Shown piece by piece: positions 25,012 through 33,837 of a stretch of DNA of 64,000 nucleotides. Position numbers and translations under genes: made by a program. This DNA is from Cellulomonas sp. KH9 (GTDB taxonomy: Bacteria; Actinomycetota; Actinomycetes; Actinomycetales; Cellulomonadaceae). The stretch spans positions 335,749-399,748 of the forward strand of contig NZ_FOSE01000001.1 of assembly GCF_900114185.1 (NCBI RefSeq), in the 5' to 3' direction. The notes under the pieces were generated by a model. It did no database searches and was not told the DNA's origin. It saw only the letters and a list, made by a program, of their open reading frames with translations. Positions within the stretch are counted from its first letter, which is position 1. Every line of letters begins with the position of its first letter.

Positions 25012-27593
25012 TGCTGCGCGTCACCCTGCGGGGCGTGCGCGCGCACGCCGTCCGGTTCGCGCTGTCGGTGCTCGCCGTGGCGCTCGGGGTCGCGTTCGTC
25101 GCCGGCACGTTCGCGCTGCGCACCATGCTGTCGGACACCTTCAACGGCATCGTCGACGCGCAGGCGCCGGCCGACGCGTACGTGCGGGGCGACGCCCCCC
25201 TGCCCGGGGGCGGGGCGGCCGGGGCGGGGTTCTCGCTGGGCGAGCAGCGCGTGCCGGTGCCGGCCGCGCTGGCCGACGAGATCGCGGACGTCGACGGCGT
25301 GCGCGCGGCGCTGCCCGACCTGGCGGGTCCGATCGTCCTGGTCGGTGCCGACGGGACGGCGGTGCAGTCCACGCAGGCGCCGTCGTTCGGGCTCGCGTTC
25401 CACGGGGACGACCCCGAGCTGCGGCTCGTCGAGGGGCGGGCCCCGACGGCGGCCGGCGAGGTCGCGGTCGAGTCCGCGTCGCTCGACTCCGCGGGCCTGG
25501 CCGTGGGGGACACCACCCGCGTGGTCCTGGCGGGCGAGGTGCGGGACGTCACCGTCGTCGGCGAGGTCGACGCCGGCGGGCCGTTGGCGGGCGCGACGCT
25601 GGTCTACCTGCCCGTCGACGTCGCCACGGCCGTGTACGCCGCCGACGGGACCGTCGCGACCGTGTCGGTGTACGCCGAGGACGGTGTGGACGAGCGGACG
25701 CTCGCCGACCGTGTCAGCGCCGCGCTCGACGACGCGGGCGTCACCGGCGCCGAGGTCCTCACCGGTCAGTCGCAGCGCGACGACCTGCAGGCCGGTGTCG
25801 ACGAGACCCTCGGGTTCGTCACGTCGTTCCTGCTCGTCTTCGCGGTCATGTCGCTGTTCGTCGGCGGGTTCCTCATCTCCAACACCTTCGCGATGTCGGT
25901 GCGCCAGCGGGTGCGCGAGTTCGCGCTGCTGCGGGCCGTCGGGGCGTCGCCCGCGCAGGTGTTCGGCGTGGTCGTCGGCCAGGCCGCCGTCGTGGGCCTG
26001 GTCGGTGCCGCGCTGGGCGTCGTCGGCGGGCTGGGCCTCGTGAGCCTGCTGCGCGTGGTGTTCGAGGGGCTGGGCATGGACCTGGTGGGAGAGATCCCGC
26101 TGGACACCACCACGGTCGTCACCTGCCTGGCGCTCGGCACCGTCGTGTCGGCCGTCGCCGCGGCGGTGCCCGGGCGTCGGGCCGCGCTCATCGCGCCCGT
26201 CGAGGCGATGCGGGGCGAGGTCACGGTGCCGGAGCGCTCGCTGCACCGGCGCGGGCTGACCGGCGGGGCGCTCGTCGCCGTGGGGGTCGCGGCCGTCGCG
26301 TTCGCGGCGCTGCGCCCAGCGGCGGACGCCGCGGAGCTCCTGCTCGGCGTCGGCGCGGTCGTCGTCCTCGTCGGCGTCCTCGTCGCGTCCCCCGCGATGG
26401 CGCGTGCCGTGCTGCGCGTCCTGGCCGTCCCGTTCGTGCGGCTGCTGCCCCCGATGGGCCGCCTGGCCCGGGGCAACGTCGTGCGCAACCCGCGGCGCAC
26501 CGCGTCCACGGCGGGTGCGCTGGTCATCGGCATGGCGCTCGTCGGCGCGGTCTCGGTCATCGCGGCCACCGGGCAGGCGTCGCTCGTGCGCGTCGTGGAG
26601 AGCGCGACGAACGCCGACCTCGTGCTGCGGGCCGCCACGTCCGTGATCCCCGCGGGTGCCATCACGGACGTCGCGGCGCTGCCGGAGGTGGGGCGGGCCG
26701 ACGCGCTCGCGTTCACCCTCGGTGCCGTGTCGCCGGAGCCCGGCGCGGCACCGGGTGAGGACGACGGCGCCGGCGTCATCGGCGTCGGGGACGACGTCCT
26801 GGGCGCGTCGCTCGTCGTCGAGGTCCTCGAGGGTGACGTCGACGACCTGGACGCGACCCACGCGGTCGTCAACGAGCGCATGGCCGCCGGCGAGGGCTGG
26901 TCGGTCGGCGACGAGGTCACGGTCGTGACCGAGGCCGGCGAGCGGACGTTCGACGTCGCCGCGGTGGTCGACTCCCCGGTCCTGGGGGGTGCCGTGATCG
27001 TCCCGCAGGCGGTGCTCGACGAGCTCGCACCCGGCGGGGCGCAGGTGACGGACACGGTGTTCGTCGACGCGGCGTCCGGGGTGACGCCCGACGCGCTGCG
27101 GTCCGCGGTCACGGACGCCGTCTCGCCCTACGTCGTGGTGTCCGTGCAGGACCGCGACGAGTTCGTCGACCAGACGGCCGCGCAGGTCGACCAGCTGCTC
27201 GTGATCCTCTACGCGCTGCTGGGGCTGTCCCTGGTGATCGCGGTGCTCGGCATCGTCAACACGCTCGCGCTGTCGGTGATCGAGCGGACCCGGGAGATCG
27301 GGCTCCTGCGGGCCGTGGGCCTGGGACGGCTGCAGCTGGCCGGCGTGGTGGCCGTGGAGTCGGTGCTGACGGCCGTGTTCGGCACGGTCGTCGGGCTGGT
27401 GGTCGGGGTGGGCCTGGCGTCCGTCCTGCCGCGGGTGTACGCCGAGGAGGGGCTCGACCGGCTCGCCGTCCCGTGGGACGGGCTGGCGCTCATGATGGTG
27501 CTCGCACTGGTCGTGGGCGTGCTGGCCGCGGTGTGGCCCGGCGCGCGGGCCGCCCGCCTGCGGGTGCTGGACGCCATCGCGACGCCGGACTGA
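25011..27593 (+). CDS. FtsX-domain ABC transporter permease
   Basis: An 860-residue membrane protein with two FtsX/MacB-type units. Each has one N-terminal helix (near 15-35 and 495-520), a large extracytoplasmic domain, and three C-terminal helices, with conserved RVREFALLRAVGASPAQVFG and RTREIGLLRAVGLGRLQ in the cytoplasmic loops. The first ~250-residue external domain is the MacB periplasmic-core type. It partners the upstream ATPase; lipid, peptide or lipoprotein handling is typical for the family. A strong hairpin terminator follows directly. Confidence 0.94.
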   Translation: MLRVTLRGVRAHAVRFALSVLAVALGVAFVAGTFALRTMLSDTFNGIVDAQAPADAYVRGDAPLPGGGAAGAGFSLGEQRVPVPAALADEIADVDGVRAALPDLAGPIVLVGADGTAVQSTQAPSFGLAFHGDDPELRLVEGRAPTAAGEVAVESASLDSAGLAVGDTTRVVLAGEVRDVTVVGEVDAGGPLAGATLVYLPVDVATAVYAADGTVATVSVYAEDGVDERTLADRVSAALDDAGVTGAEVLTGQSQRDDLQAGVDETLGFVTSFLLVFAVMSLFVGGFLISNTFAMSVRQRVREFALLRAVGASPAQVFGVVVGQAAVVGLVGAALGVVGGLGLVSLLRVVFEGLGMDLVGEIPLDTTTVVTCLALGTVVSAVAAAVPGRRAALIAPVEAMRGEVTVPERSLHRRGLTGGALVAVGVAAVAFAALRPAADAAELLLGVGAVVVLVGVLVASPAMARAVLRVLAVPFVRLLPPMGRLARGNVVRNPRRTASTAGALVIGMALVGAVSVIAATGQASLVRVVESATNADLVLRAATSVIPAGAITDVAALPEVGRADALAFTLGAVSPEPGAAPGEDDGAGVIGVGDDVLGASLVVEVLEGDVDDLDATHAVVNERMAAGEGWSVGDEVTVVTEAGERTFDVAAVVDSPVLGGAVIVPQAVLDELAPGGAQVTDTVFVDAASGVTPDALRSAVTDAVSPYVVVSVQDRDEFVDQTAAQVDQLLVILYALLGLSLVIAVLGIVNTLALSVIERTREIGLLRAVGLGRLQLAGVVAVESVLTAVFGTVVGLVVGVGLASVLPRVYAEEGLDRLAVPWDGLALMMVLALVVGVLAAVWPGARAARLRVLDAIATPD

Positions 27594-27597
27594 CGGG

Positions 27598-27633
27598 GCG
27601 CCCGGCCCGCGCCGACGGGCGCGGGCCGGGCGC
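27598..27633. terminator. Hairpin terminator, 16-bp perfect stem
   Basis: Positions 27598-27613 and 27618-27633 are exactly complementary, giving a 16-bp stem with loop GACG. It begins 5 nt after the permease stop and also faces the convergent EF-G2 gene, so it can serve both. Confidence 0.85.
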
Positions 27634-27656
27634 AGGTCAGGTCAGGTCAGGTCAGG
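27634..27656. repeat. 5-bp tandem repeat starting at the EF-G2 stop codon
   Basis: AGGTC is repeated 4.6 times. On the minus strand this reads GCC TGA CCTGA CCTGA CCTGA, so the stop codon of the EF-G2 gene (27654-27652) is the first of four TGA triplets spaced by 5 nt, together occupying all three frames. The array directly abuts the 16-bp terminator stem. Confidence 0.9.
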
Positions 27657-29709
27657 CGGGCACCAGGTGGTCCGGGCACGGCGCGTAGTGGTCGGGCGCG
27701 ACGGTCAGCTCGCCGCGCCCGCCGGTCAGCGAGCGCAGGTCCAGCACGTAGCGGCCGAGCTCGGCCTCCGGGACGGTGGCCTCGACGACGACCTCGCCGC
27801 CGTCGAGCGACACGGTGTCCGTGATCCGCCCGCGCCGGGCCGCCAGGTCGCTCATGACGTCGCCCTGCGCGGACTGCGGGACGGTGATGTGCACGCGGCA
27901 CACCGGCTCGAGCACGACCGTGCCCGCCGTGGTCAGCGCCTCGCGCAGCCCGGCGGCCGCCGCGGTGCGGAACGCCATGTCGGACGAGTCCACGGAGTGC
28001 GCCTTGCCGTCGACCGCCTCGACGCGGAGGTCGACCACGGGGAAGCCGTGCGGGCCGCCGGCGGCCATCGCCTCGCGCACCCCGCGCTCGACGGCCGGCA
28101 GGTAGGTCCGGGGGATCGCACCGCCCACGACGGAGTCGACGAACTCGAGGCCGGACCCCGCCGGCAGCGGCGAGACGCGCAGCCGCACCACGGCGTACTG
28201 GCCGTGGCCGCCGGACTGCTTCTTGACCTTGCCCTCGGCCTCGACCGGCCGGGCGATGGTCTCGCGGTAGCCGACCGGCACCGGGGACGTGGTCACGTGG
28301 ACGCCGAACACCCGCGCGAGACGCTCCAGCGCCACGGCCAGGTGGGTGTCGCCCAGCCCGCGCAGCACCGTCCGGTCGCCGGTGCGGTCCACGGTGAGCG
28401 TCGGGTCCTCGGCGGCCAGCCGCGCCAGCGCGGCCGACAGGCGGTCGTCGTCGGACTGCGTCACCGGGTCCAGCGCGAGCGCGTACACCCCGGGGCGCTC
28501 CCGCGGCGGTGGCGCCGTCAGCTGCACGCCGGGGGAGCCCTTGGCCGCGAGCAGCGACCCCGTGGGCGTCCCCGTCAGCTTGGCGACCGCGCCGACCTGC
28601 CCGGCGACGACCTCGTCGACCGGCAGGTGCTCCTTGCCGCGCAGGCGGAACAGGCCAGGCAGGCGCTCCTCGGTCCGGGTGGTGGTGTTGAGCAGCCGGT
28701 CACCCGCGCGGACCGTGCCGGACAGCACACGGAACACGGTGACCTGCCCGACGAACGGGTCGGCGACGGTCCGGAAGGCGTGCAGCAGCGTGGGGCCGGT
28801 GGGGTCGGGCTCCACCTGCACCTCGACGTCGCCCGCGAGCACGGTGCGTGCCCGTCCCGTACCGCCGGGGCACAGCAGGCACAGCAGGTCCGCGAGCCGG
28901 TCGACGCCGACGCCCGTGGTGCCGGAGACCACCATGACCGGGACGGCCTCACCGGCGCAGACCTCCTGGGCGAGGGTCCGCCCCAGGTCCGCGGCCGACG
29001 GCTCGTCCCCCGCGAGGTAGCGCTCGAGCTGGTCGTCGTCGTGCGCGACGATCTCCTCGGTCACCTGCTCGTGCAGGCGGTGCTCCTCCTCGGCCACGCC
29101 GGAGGGCGGCGGCTCGTCGTGGTGGCGGCCGTCGGCGTCGTACCCGTAGCCCTCCTCGGAGAGCACGTCGGCGATGCCGGTGAACGCGGTCTCGTCACCG
29201 AACGGCAGCTCCAGCGGCACGACGACGCTGCCGAACGCCTCGCGCAGCTGCGCGAGGACCTGGTGGAAGTCGGCGCGGGCCCTGTCCTCCTTGGTGACGA
29301 CGACGACGCGCGGGACGCCCGCCTCCGCCGCGGCCCGCCACGCCAGGTGGGTGCCGGCCTGCACGCCGTCGACCGCGGACACGACGATCACGGCGAGGTC
29401 GGCCACGGCCAGGGCCGTGTCGACGGCGCCGGCGAAGTCCAGGAACCCGGGGGTGTCCAGCAGCGTGACGTCGTACGGCGTGCCGTCGTCGGTCTGCCAT
29501 CGGAACGGCGCGATGCCCAGGGCCAGGGAGATGCCGCGGGCGATCTCCTCCGGCTCGTGGTCGCTGACCGTGCTGCCGTCCTCGACGCGGCCGGCCCGCG
29601 GGACGGCGCCGGCGCGGTGCAGCAGCGCCTCGGTCAGGGTGGTCTTGCCGGAACCCGATGCGCCGATCAGCGCGACGGTGCGGACGGCGGCCGACGGTGC
29701 CTGGTCCAT
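27652..29709 (-). CDS. Elongation factor G-like protein EF-G2
   Basis: A 685-residue translational GTPase paralogue with the EF-G domain order (G domain about 1-265, then domains II-V). G1 is GASGSGKTT (16-24) and G3 is DTPG; the G2 region reads RGISL instead of RGITI, and G4 reads TKED instead of NKxD, so the Asn that selects guanine is Thr. The later parts (HGQYAVVRLRV, SGGHGQYA, HTVDSSDMAF-like) follow EF-G domains IV and V. Actinobacterial EF-G2 proteins are non-essential and their function is unresolved. It is not near rpsL/rpsG or tuf, so it is not the housekeeping EF-G. Confidence 0.93.
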   Translation of the reverse strand: MDQAPSAAVRTVALIGASGSGKTTLTEALLHRAGAVPRAGRVEDGSTVSDHEPEEIARGISLALGIAPFRWQTDDGTPYDVTLLDTPGFLDFAGAVDTALAVADLAVIVVSAVDGVQAGTHLAWRAAAEAGVPRVVVVTKEDRARADFHQVLAQLREAFGSVVVPLELPFGDETAFTGIADVLSEEGYGYDADGRHHDEPPPSGVAEEEHRLHEQVTEEIVAHDDDQLERYLAGDEPSAADLGRTLAQEVCAGEAVPVMVVSGTTGVGVDRLADLLCLLCPGGTGRARTVLAGDVEVQVEPDPTGPTLLHAFRTVADPFVGQVTVFRVLSGTVRAGDRLLNTTTRTEERLPGLFRLRGKEHLPVDEVVAGQVGAVAKLTGTPTGSLLAAKGSPGVQLTAPPPRERPGVYALALDPVTQSDDDRLSAALARLAAEDPTLTVDRTGDRTVLRGLGDTHLAVALERLARVFGVHVTTSPVPVGYRETIARPVEAEGKVKKQSGGHGQYAVVRLRVSPLPAGSGLEFVDSVVGGAIPRTYLPAVERGVREAMAAGGPHGFPVVDLRVEAVDGKAHSVDSSDMAFRTAAAAGLREALTTAGTVVLEPVCRVHITVPQSAQGDVMSDLAARRGRITDTVSLDGGEVVVEATVPEAELGRYVLDLRSLTGGRGELTVAPDHYAPCPDHLVPA

Positions 29710-29837
29710 CTGGACCCTCCCACGCTGGAGGTGAACTTCCCGTCAGCGTAGGGCGGACGGGCCCCGGACGGCAGGACGAGGGTCCCTGGTCCGCCGCCGC
29801 CACGGGGTCCGCGCCGCGGTGCGGTCGCGGGGACGAC

Positions 29838-29884
29838 GACGGGCCGGGCCCCGCTCTCCCGCAGGAGAGGGGGCCCGGCCCGTC
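29838..29884 (-). terminator. Strong hairpin terminator after the FKBP gene
   Basis: A 21-bp stem with a single bulged G (29853) pairs 29838-29859 with 29864-29884 around a 4-nt loop. It lies 22 nt past the stop of the FKBP lipoprotein gene and separates it from the EF-G2 promoter on the same strand. Confidence 0.85.
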
Positions 29885-29906
29885 GGGCGTGCGTCAGGCG
29901 GTGTCG

Positions 29907-30878
29907 TCAGCTCGCGGCGAGGATGTCGACCACGAAGACGAGCGTCGAGTCGCCGGGGATCGTCTCGCCCTGGCCCTCGGCGCCGTAGCCCTTGTCCGGC
30001 GGGACGACCAGCATGACCTGGCTGCCGACCTTCTGGCCGACGAGGCCCTCGTTCCAGCCGGCGATGACGGTGGCCTGGCCGATGTTCTCGACCGGGAACG
30101 GCACGTTGCGCTCCCACGAGGAGTCGAACTGCGTGCCGTCCCAGAGCCAGCCCGTGTAGTGCACGAGCACGGTCTGGCCGGCGGTGACCTCGGGGCCGGT
30201 GCCCTCGATGAGCGGCTGCGCCACGAGCGTGGTCGGCGCCTCGCCCGACGCGGGCTCGAGCGACGGCGCACCGTTGTCGGCCAGCGTGACGGTGGGCAGG
30301 CCGTCGACGGGTGCGACGGCCGTGCCGTCGGCGCGGCCCGGACGCTTGGAGACGACCTCGGCGACCGCGACGGCCGCGGCGTCCTCGCCCTGCGGCAGGG
30401 CGAAGGTGAAGCGGGTGCCGACCTTGGCGCCGATGAGGATGTCGGTGAGCACGGGCGCCAGCGACGCCTCGCTGACGACGATCTGCTCGGGGGCGCCGGA
30501 GGCCCACGACGACGAGAGCGACGACGCGTCGGCGCCGTTGAGCCACACCGAGTGCAGGTCGATGAGGTCGCCGTCGGCGATCTCATCGCCGGTGCCCTCG
30601 TCGATGACGCGGGCCACGGCGGCGGAGACGGTGAACGGGGTGCTGGGCAGCGTCACCGTCGGCTCGGCCCCGGCGTCGCCCTCGACCGTCACGGCCTCGA
30701 GCGCGGCGACGTCCTCGGCGGTGGCCGTGGGGGCCTCCGTCGACGCGTCGGTCTGCTGGGGTGCGGGGGTGGTGGGGTCGTCGCTCCCGCCGTCGCCGGC
30801 GCAGGCGGCGAGGGTCAGGCTGAGCGCCAGGGCTGCGGCTGCGGCGCGCAGCGCGGTGCGGGGGGTGGGACGTCGCAC
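29907..30878 (-). CDS. FKBP-type peptidyl-prolyl isomerase lipoprotein
   Basis: A 323-residue exported lipoprotein: a short Arg-rich start, a hydrophobic segment and lipobox LAAC with Cys26, then a Thr/Pro/Asp-rich linker. The C-terminal domain (about 225-323) is a canonical FKBP fold with VLVHYTGWLWDGTQFDSSWE and VIAGWNEGLVGQKVGSQ plus the PPDKGYG loop. The preceding 130 residues look like a second, degenerate FKBP-like unit (GDLIDLHSVWLNGAD, LIGAKVGTRFTFALPQGED). It would catalyse proline isomerisation in secreted proteins at the outer membrane face. The start is GTG 30878 behind GGAGG; an internal ATG does not exist near the signal. Confidence 0.93.
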   Translation of the reverse strand: MRRPTPRTALRAAAAALALSLTLAACAGDGGSDDPTTPAPQQTDASTEAPTATAEDVAALEAVTVEGDAGAEPTVTLPSTPFTVSAAVARVIDEGTGDEIADGDLIDLHSVWLNGADASSLSSSWASGAPEQIVVSEASLAPVLTDILIGAKVGTRFTFALPQGEDAAAVAVAEVVSKRPGRADGTAVAPVDGLPTVTLADNGAPSLEPASGEAPTTLVAQPLIEGTGPEVTAGQTVLVHYTGWLWDGTQFDSSWERNVPFPVENIGQATVIAGWNEGLVGQKVGSQVMLVVPPDKGYGAEGQGETIPGDSTLVFVVDILAAS

Positions 30879-30976
30879 GGAGGTCCTCCGGGTGTCGGGA
30901 GACCGCCCCGGATCGGTGGACGGCCTCCGGCACCGTACGCGACGTTCCTGGGGGTTGCCTGGGCGGGTCGGCTGCC

Positions 30977-30986
30977 GAAACGCTTC
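30977..30986. promoter_or_regulatory. LacI-type operator core upstream of the FKBP gene
   Basis: GAAACGCTTC has the core GAA-N-CG-N-TTC typical of LacI-family operators, the same core as the site before the sugar-binding protein gene at 36564-36575. It is 99 bp upstream of the FKBP start and 30 bp before the GH13 stop. A single ten-base match can arise by chance. Confidence 0.3.
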
Positions 30987-31015
30987 AGGGATCGCCTCAG
31001 GGGGGTGGTCGGCCG

Positions 31016-32710
31016 TCACAGCAGACGCCGCGAGCCCGGCTGCGCCACCCGCAGCCACCGGTACCCGTACCCCTCGAGCTCGACCTCCACGCGGCCCTTC
31101 TCGTCCGGCACCAGCTCGTCGTCGCGCAGCAGGTCGATGAGGCGGGAGTCCTCGTCGGTGTCGGGGAGGTGCAGGGGCACGCGGACGGCCTCGGAGCCCA
31201 GGTTGTGCAGGGCGACCATCGACGCGTCCTGCCAGGTCGAGCGGTGTGCGAGCACGGCTGCGTGCGGCTGGTCGAGGACCTCCGCCTGCTCCGTCCACCC
31301 CAGCTCGGGGCACTCGCGGTACCGCCGGGCCAGCTGCTGGACGAAGTTGAGCAGCGAGTCCGGGTCGCGCCGCTGGTCGGACACGTTGACGTGCTCCGGC
31401 GCGTAGGCGCCCTCCGGCACCGGGCCCGACAGCCGCGACGGCGGCGCGTCCGAGAACCCCCCGTTGCGGCCCGAGGTCCACTGCATCGGCGTGCGCACCG
31501 CGAGCCGGCCCTCGGCCTCGAGGTTCTCGCCCATGCCGATCTCCTCGCCGTAGAACAGCACCGGGGTGCCCGGCAGGCTGAACAGCAGGGAGTAGACCAT
31601 CCGCACCCGGCGTGGGTCGCCGTCGAGCATCGGGGGCAGGCGGCGGCGCAGGCCACGGTCGTAGAGCTGGTGCTCCGGCTCGGGGCCGAAGGCGTCGAAC
31701 ACCTCCTGCCGCTCGTCGTCGGAGAGCTTGTCGAGCGTCAGCTCGTCGTGGTTGCGCACGAACGTCGCCCACTGGGCGTCCGACGGGATGGTCGGGCGCG
31801 AGCGCAGGGTGTCCGCGACCGGCGTCGCGTCCTGGCGGGCCAGCGCCAGGTACATCTGCTGCATGAGGACGAAGTCGAACTGCAGGTTCAGCTCGGCGCC
31901 CTCGTGGTCGCCGTCGGAGTCGTGGTCCCCGAAGAACAGGCGCTGCTCCTCGTACGGCAGGTTGACCTCACCCATGAGGATCGAGTCGCCCGTGCGCCGC
32001 GACAGGAAGGCGCGCAGCTGCTGCAGGAACTCGTGCGGGTGGTCCACGTCGTCGCCCGTGCCGTTGGCGGCGTCGGCCAGGAAGAACGGCACCGCGTCGA
32101 CGCGGAACCCGTCCAGGCCCATCTGCGCCCAGTACCCGACGACCTTCGCGATCGCGTCGCGGACCTGCGGGTTCGCCGTGTTCAGGTCCGGCTGGTGACG
32201 GTAGAACCGGTGCCGGTACCAGGCCTCCGCCTGCTCGTCGTACGTCCAGATGCCGTCCTCCTTGTCGGGGAAGACGACCTCCTTCGACGTGTCCGGCGGG
32301 GCGTCCTCGCGCCACACGTACCAGTCGCGGTACGGGCTGTCCTTCGAGCGCCGCGCGGACCGGAACCACGGGTGGCGGTCCGAGGTGTGGTTGACGACGA
32401 GGTCGGCGATGACCCGGATGCCGCGGTCGTTCGCGGTGCGGACCAGCTCGACGAGGTCGCCGGCGTCGCCCAGGCGCGGGTCGATGCCGTAGTAGTCGGT
32501 GATGTCGTAGCCGTCGTCGCGGTCGGCGGTCGGGTAGAACGGCATGAGCCACAGGCAGGTCACGCCCAGCTCGGCCAGGTGGTCGATGCGCTGGACGAGC
32601 CCGGGCAGGTCACCGACGCCGTCGTCGTTCCAGTCCATGTACGTCTCGACGTCGAGGCAGTAGATGACGGCGGACTTCCACCACAGGTCACCGGTGTCGC
32701 GGATCCTCAC
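31016..32710 (-). CDS. GH13 alpha-amylase/trehalose-synthase-like enzyme
   Basis: A 564-residue GH13 enzyme. The catalytic triad is visible as Asp205 (DGFRVDAVPFF), Glu248 (LMGEVNL) and Asp322 (VRNHDEL), with ADLVVNHTSD as conserved region I. YGIDPRLGD and HRFYRHQPDLNTANP resemble trehalose synthase and oligo-1,6-glucosidase type enzymes, but the protein lacks a maltokinase part. The start GTG 32710 overlaps the stop of the luciferase-like gene as GTGA. Pairing with a TIGR03885-type oxidoreductase is a recurring arrangement in actinobacteria. Likely substrates are alpha-1,4- or trehalose-type glucosides. Confidence 0.92.
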   Translation of the reverse strand: MRIRDTGDLWWKSAVIYCLDVETYMDWNDDGVGDLPGLVQRIDHLAELGVTCLWLMPFYPTADRDDGYDITDYYGIDPRLGDAGDLVELVRTANDRGIRVIADLVVNHTSDRHPWFRSARRSKDSPYRDWYVWREDAPPDTSKEVVFPDKEDGIWTYDEQAEAWYRHRFYRHQPDLNTANPQVRDAIAKVVGYWAQMGLDGFRVDAVPFFLADAANGTGDDVDHPHEFLQQLRAFLSRRTGDSILMGEVNLPYEEQRLFFGDHDSDGDHEGAELNLQFDFVLMQQMYLALARQDATPVADTLRSRPTIPSDAQWATFVRNHDELTLDKLSDDERQEVFDAFGPEPEHQLYDRGLRRRLPPMLDGDPRRVRMVYSLLFSLPGTPVLFYGEEIGMGENLEAEGRLAVRTPMQWTSGRNGGFSDAPPSRLSGPVPEGAYAPEHVNVSDQRRDPDSLLNFVQQLARRYRECPELGWTEQAEVLDQPHAAVLAHRSTWQDASMVALHNLGSEAVRVPLHLPDTDEDSRLIDLLRDDELVPDEKGRVEVELEGYGYRWLRVAQPGSRRLL

Positions 32711-33738
32711 GCGCCGACCTCCTTCAGGACGGGCAGCAGGTGCTCGGCGGCCATGTCGACGAACGCCTCGAGGGACGACGCGGGCTGCGTGGCCGTGTCG
32801 TCGGCGTCCGGGTGCTTGTCGTCCGACGGGACGACGTCGGTCGCGATCTGGTGCAGGTAGAGCGCGTCGAAGCCGATCTCGGCCAGCGCGACGAGCCGGT
32901 CGGCGAGGCGGTGCGGGTCGTCCTCGACCACCACGGCGCCGCGCAGCACGTCGTCCCCGACGCTGTCGGCGATCGCGTCGAAGGCCTCCGGCGTGTCGAG
33001 GTCCCACGCCTGGGGCGGGCCGACCGCGTTGCCGGCCCACTGCTCGCGCGCCAGCCGCAGCGCCTGCGCCTGCGTGGGGGCGAACGACACGTGCACCTGC
33101 AGGGAGATCTCGCCGCGGCCGCCGGCGTCCCGGTACTCCCGGACGACCTCGCGCAGCCGCTCCTCGGGCTGGTTCACGGTGACCAGGCCGTCCGCCCAGC
33201 GCGCGTGGTTGCGGGCCGTGGCCGGCGTGACCGCGGGGCCGATGAGCAGCGGCTTCACGTCGGGCAGGGTCCACAGCTTGGCGCGGTCGACCGTCACCAG
33301 GCCGTCGTGGGTGACCTCCTCGCCGTCGAGCAGCGCGCGGATGACCTCCACGCACTCGACGAGGCGGGCGTCCCGCACGTCCTTGGAGGGCCAGGGGTCG
33401 CCGGTGATGTGCTCGTTCATGTTCTCGCCCGAGCCGAGCGCCACCCAGAACCGGCCGGGGTACATGGCGGCGAGCGTGGCCGCCGCCTGCGCGATGATCG
33501 CCGGGTGGTACCGCTGCCCGGGGGCGTTGACGACGCCGAACGGCAGCCGGGTCGTCGCCAGGGCCGAGCCCAGCCACGTCCACGCGAACCCGGAGTGCCC
33601 CTGCGTGGACTGCCACGGTGCCCAGTGGTCGGAGCACATCGCGGCGTCGAAGCCCCGCTGCTCCGCCAGCTGCGTGGCCGCCAGCAGGGCGGACGGGTGG
33701 ACCTGCTCGTGTGAGTTGTGGAATCCGACGCGCACCAT
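32707..33738 (-). CDS. Luciferase-like flavin oxidoreductase, TIGR03885 type
   Basis: A 343-residue LLM-family protein with the TIM-barrel pattern VRVGFHNSHEQ, SDHWAPWQSTQGHSGFAW, APGQRYHPAIIAQAAATLA and GSGENMNEHITGDPWP. It belongs to the group described as probable non-F420 flavinoid oxidoreductases (TIGR03885), which are found beside GH13 enzymes as here. The ATG at 33738 has a GGAAGGTGG ribosome-binding site. It is the first gene of the two-gene operon; why a flavin enzyme should be coupled to a glucanase is not known. It is a distant paralogue of the F420 enzyme at 53578. Confidence 0.92.
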   Translation of the reverse strand: MVRVGFHNSHEQVHPSALLAATQLAEQRGFDAAMCSDHWAPWQSTQGHSGFAWTWLGSALATTRLPFGVVNAPGQRYHPAIIAQAAATLAAMYPGRFWVALGSGENMNEHITGDPWPSKDVRDARLVECVEVIRALLDGEEVTHDGLVTVDRAKLWTLPDVKPLLIGPAVTPATARNHARWADGLVTVNQPEERLREVVREYRDAGGRGEISLQVHVSFAPTQAQALRLAREQWAGNAVGPPQAWDLDTPEAFDAIADSVGDDVLRGAVVVEDDPHRLADRLVALAEIGFDALYLHQIATDVVPSDDKHPDADDTATQPASSLEAFVDMAAEHLLPVLKEVGA

Positions 33739-33837
33739 GGGCCACCTTCCTACCGGCTGGACGCTTGTCCCGCTCGGTGAAGGGGCGTACCCGCGCACGC
33801 CGGACGCTCCCGGCAGCGGCGCCCGGCCCGGTCCGGC

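Noticed and set aside
28509..28691. Small Arg/Pro-rich frames antisense to EF-G2
   Set aside because: Composition is that of random high-GC shadow frames and there is no ribosome-binding site.
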